A stretch of DNA of 14,719 nt from Flavobacteriales bacterium UBA1112 (GTDB lineage Bacteria > Bacteroidota > Bacteroidia > Flavobacteriales_D > Sanyastnellaceae), in NCBI GenBank assembly GCA_002313415.1, contig DCBH01000118.1, positions 1 to 14,719 of the forward strand, given 5' to 3'. The notes under the pieces are model-generated. The model worked only from the letters and a program-made list of their open reading frames with translations. It had not been told where the DNA came from and did not search any database. Every line of letters starts with the position of its first letter. The first letter of the stretch is position 1. A program made the translations under genes and the position numbers. Below, in pieces: positions 14,607-14,719 of this stretch.

Positions 14607-14719
14607 GTGTTGGAAGCCGTACCACCCTTTGTATCGTTTGCCCCTGGGCGCGTGTGCCTTTTTGGTGAGCATCAGGACTACCTCGGCATGCCAGTCATTG
14701 CTGCAGCAATTCCCTTGGG
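14607..14719 (+). CDS. GHMP kinase (galactokinase-like), N-terminal fragment cut by window end
   Basis: The frame opens at GTG 14607, one base after the symporter stop (TTG at 14610 is an alternative), and runs off the window. It encodes 37 residues, including FAPGRVCLFGEHQDYLGMP and VIAAAIPL. This matches the N-terminal GHMP signature. G-R-x-x-[LI]-[FI]-G-E-H-x-D-Y is close to the galactokinase form, with Cys where galactokinase has Asn and Phe where it has Ile. GHMP kinases use ATP to phosphorylate small molecules, often sugars at C1. The tight coupling to a symporter suggests uptake followed by trapping of a sugar. The sugar cannot be assigned from this fragment. Confidence 0.8.
   Translation, partial: MLEAVPPFVSFAPGRVCLFGEHQDYLGMPVIAAAIPL

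Overview
The window looks like a chromosomal stretch of a Bacteroidota bacterium, most likely a marine Flavobacteriales-type organism. The signs are two proteins with C-terminal type IX secretion (T9SS) sorting domains, a TonB-dependent receptor with an N-terminal carboxypeptidase-D-like domain, a PagL-type acyloxyacyl hydrolase of the long Bacteroidota form, a GH3 lipoprotein, and the near absence of Shine-Dalgarno motifs. All recognisable genes lie on the + strand. No RNA genes, CRISPR arrays, insertion sequences or phage genes were seen. The assignment is inferred from protein families, not from a marker gene.

Layout: (1) 2-469, the 3' part of a cysQ-like bisphosphate nucleotidase. (2) 604-1698, a secreted or outer-membrane PagL-like acyloxyacyl hydrolase. 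(3) 1980-4355, a GH3 beta-glucosidase/glucan exohydrolase lipoprotein. (4) 4515-5206, a translationally coupled pair: an orphan HPt phosphotransfer protein and an MmcQ/YjbR-fold protein. (5) 5299-5345, a terminator-like hairpin. (6) 5362-11527, three tightly packed genes: a lamin-tail-domain T9SS protein, a TonB-dependent receptor, and an OB-fold/Fn3/phospholipase D-type T9SS protein with two intact HKD motifs. (7) 11618-12793, a secreted alpha/beta hydrolase with a duplicated dockerin-like C-terminus. (8) 12833-14605, a sodium:solute symporter, followed one base later by (9) the first 113 bases of a galactokinase-like GHMP kinase gene.

The most interesting part is 5299-11527. LTD and OB-fold domains are accessory modules of known secreted nucleases (ExeM/NucH and YhcR types), and HKD enzymes cleave phosphodiesters. 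Their tight linkage with a TonB-dependent receptor suggests a surface system that binds and cuts extracellular nucleic acid, or another phosphodiester polymer, and imports the products. The receptor gene carries a run of ten G at mid-gene, which could make it phase-variable. A terminator-like hairpin lies just upstream of the first gene and may be an attenuator or the end of the preceding unit. The downstream esterase, symporter and sugar kinase look like a separate scavenging and sugar-uptake unit, possibly read from the same transcript.
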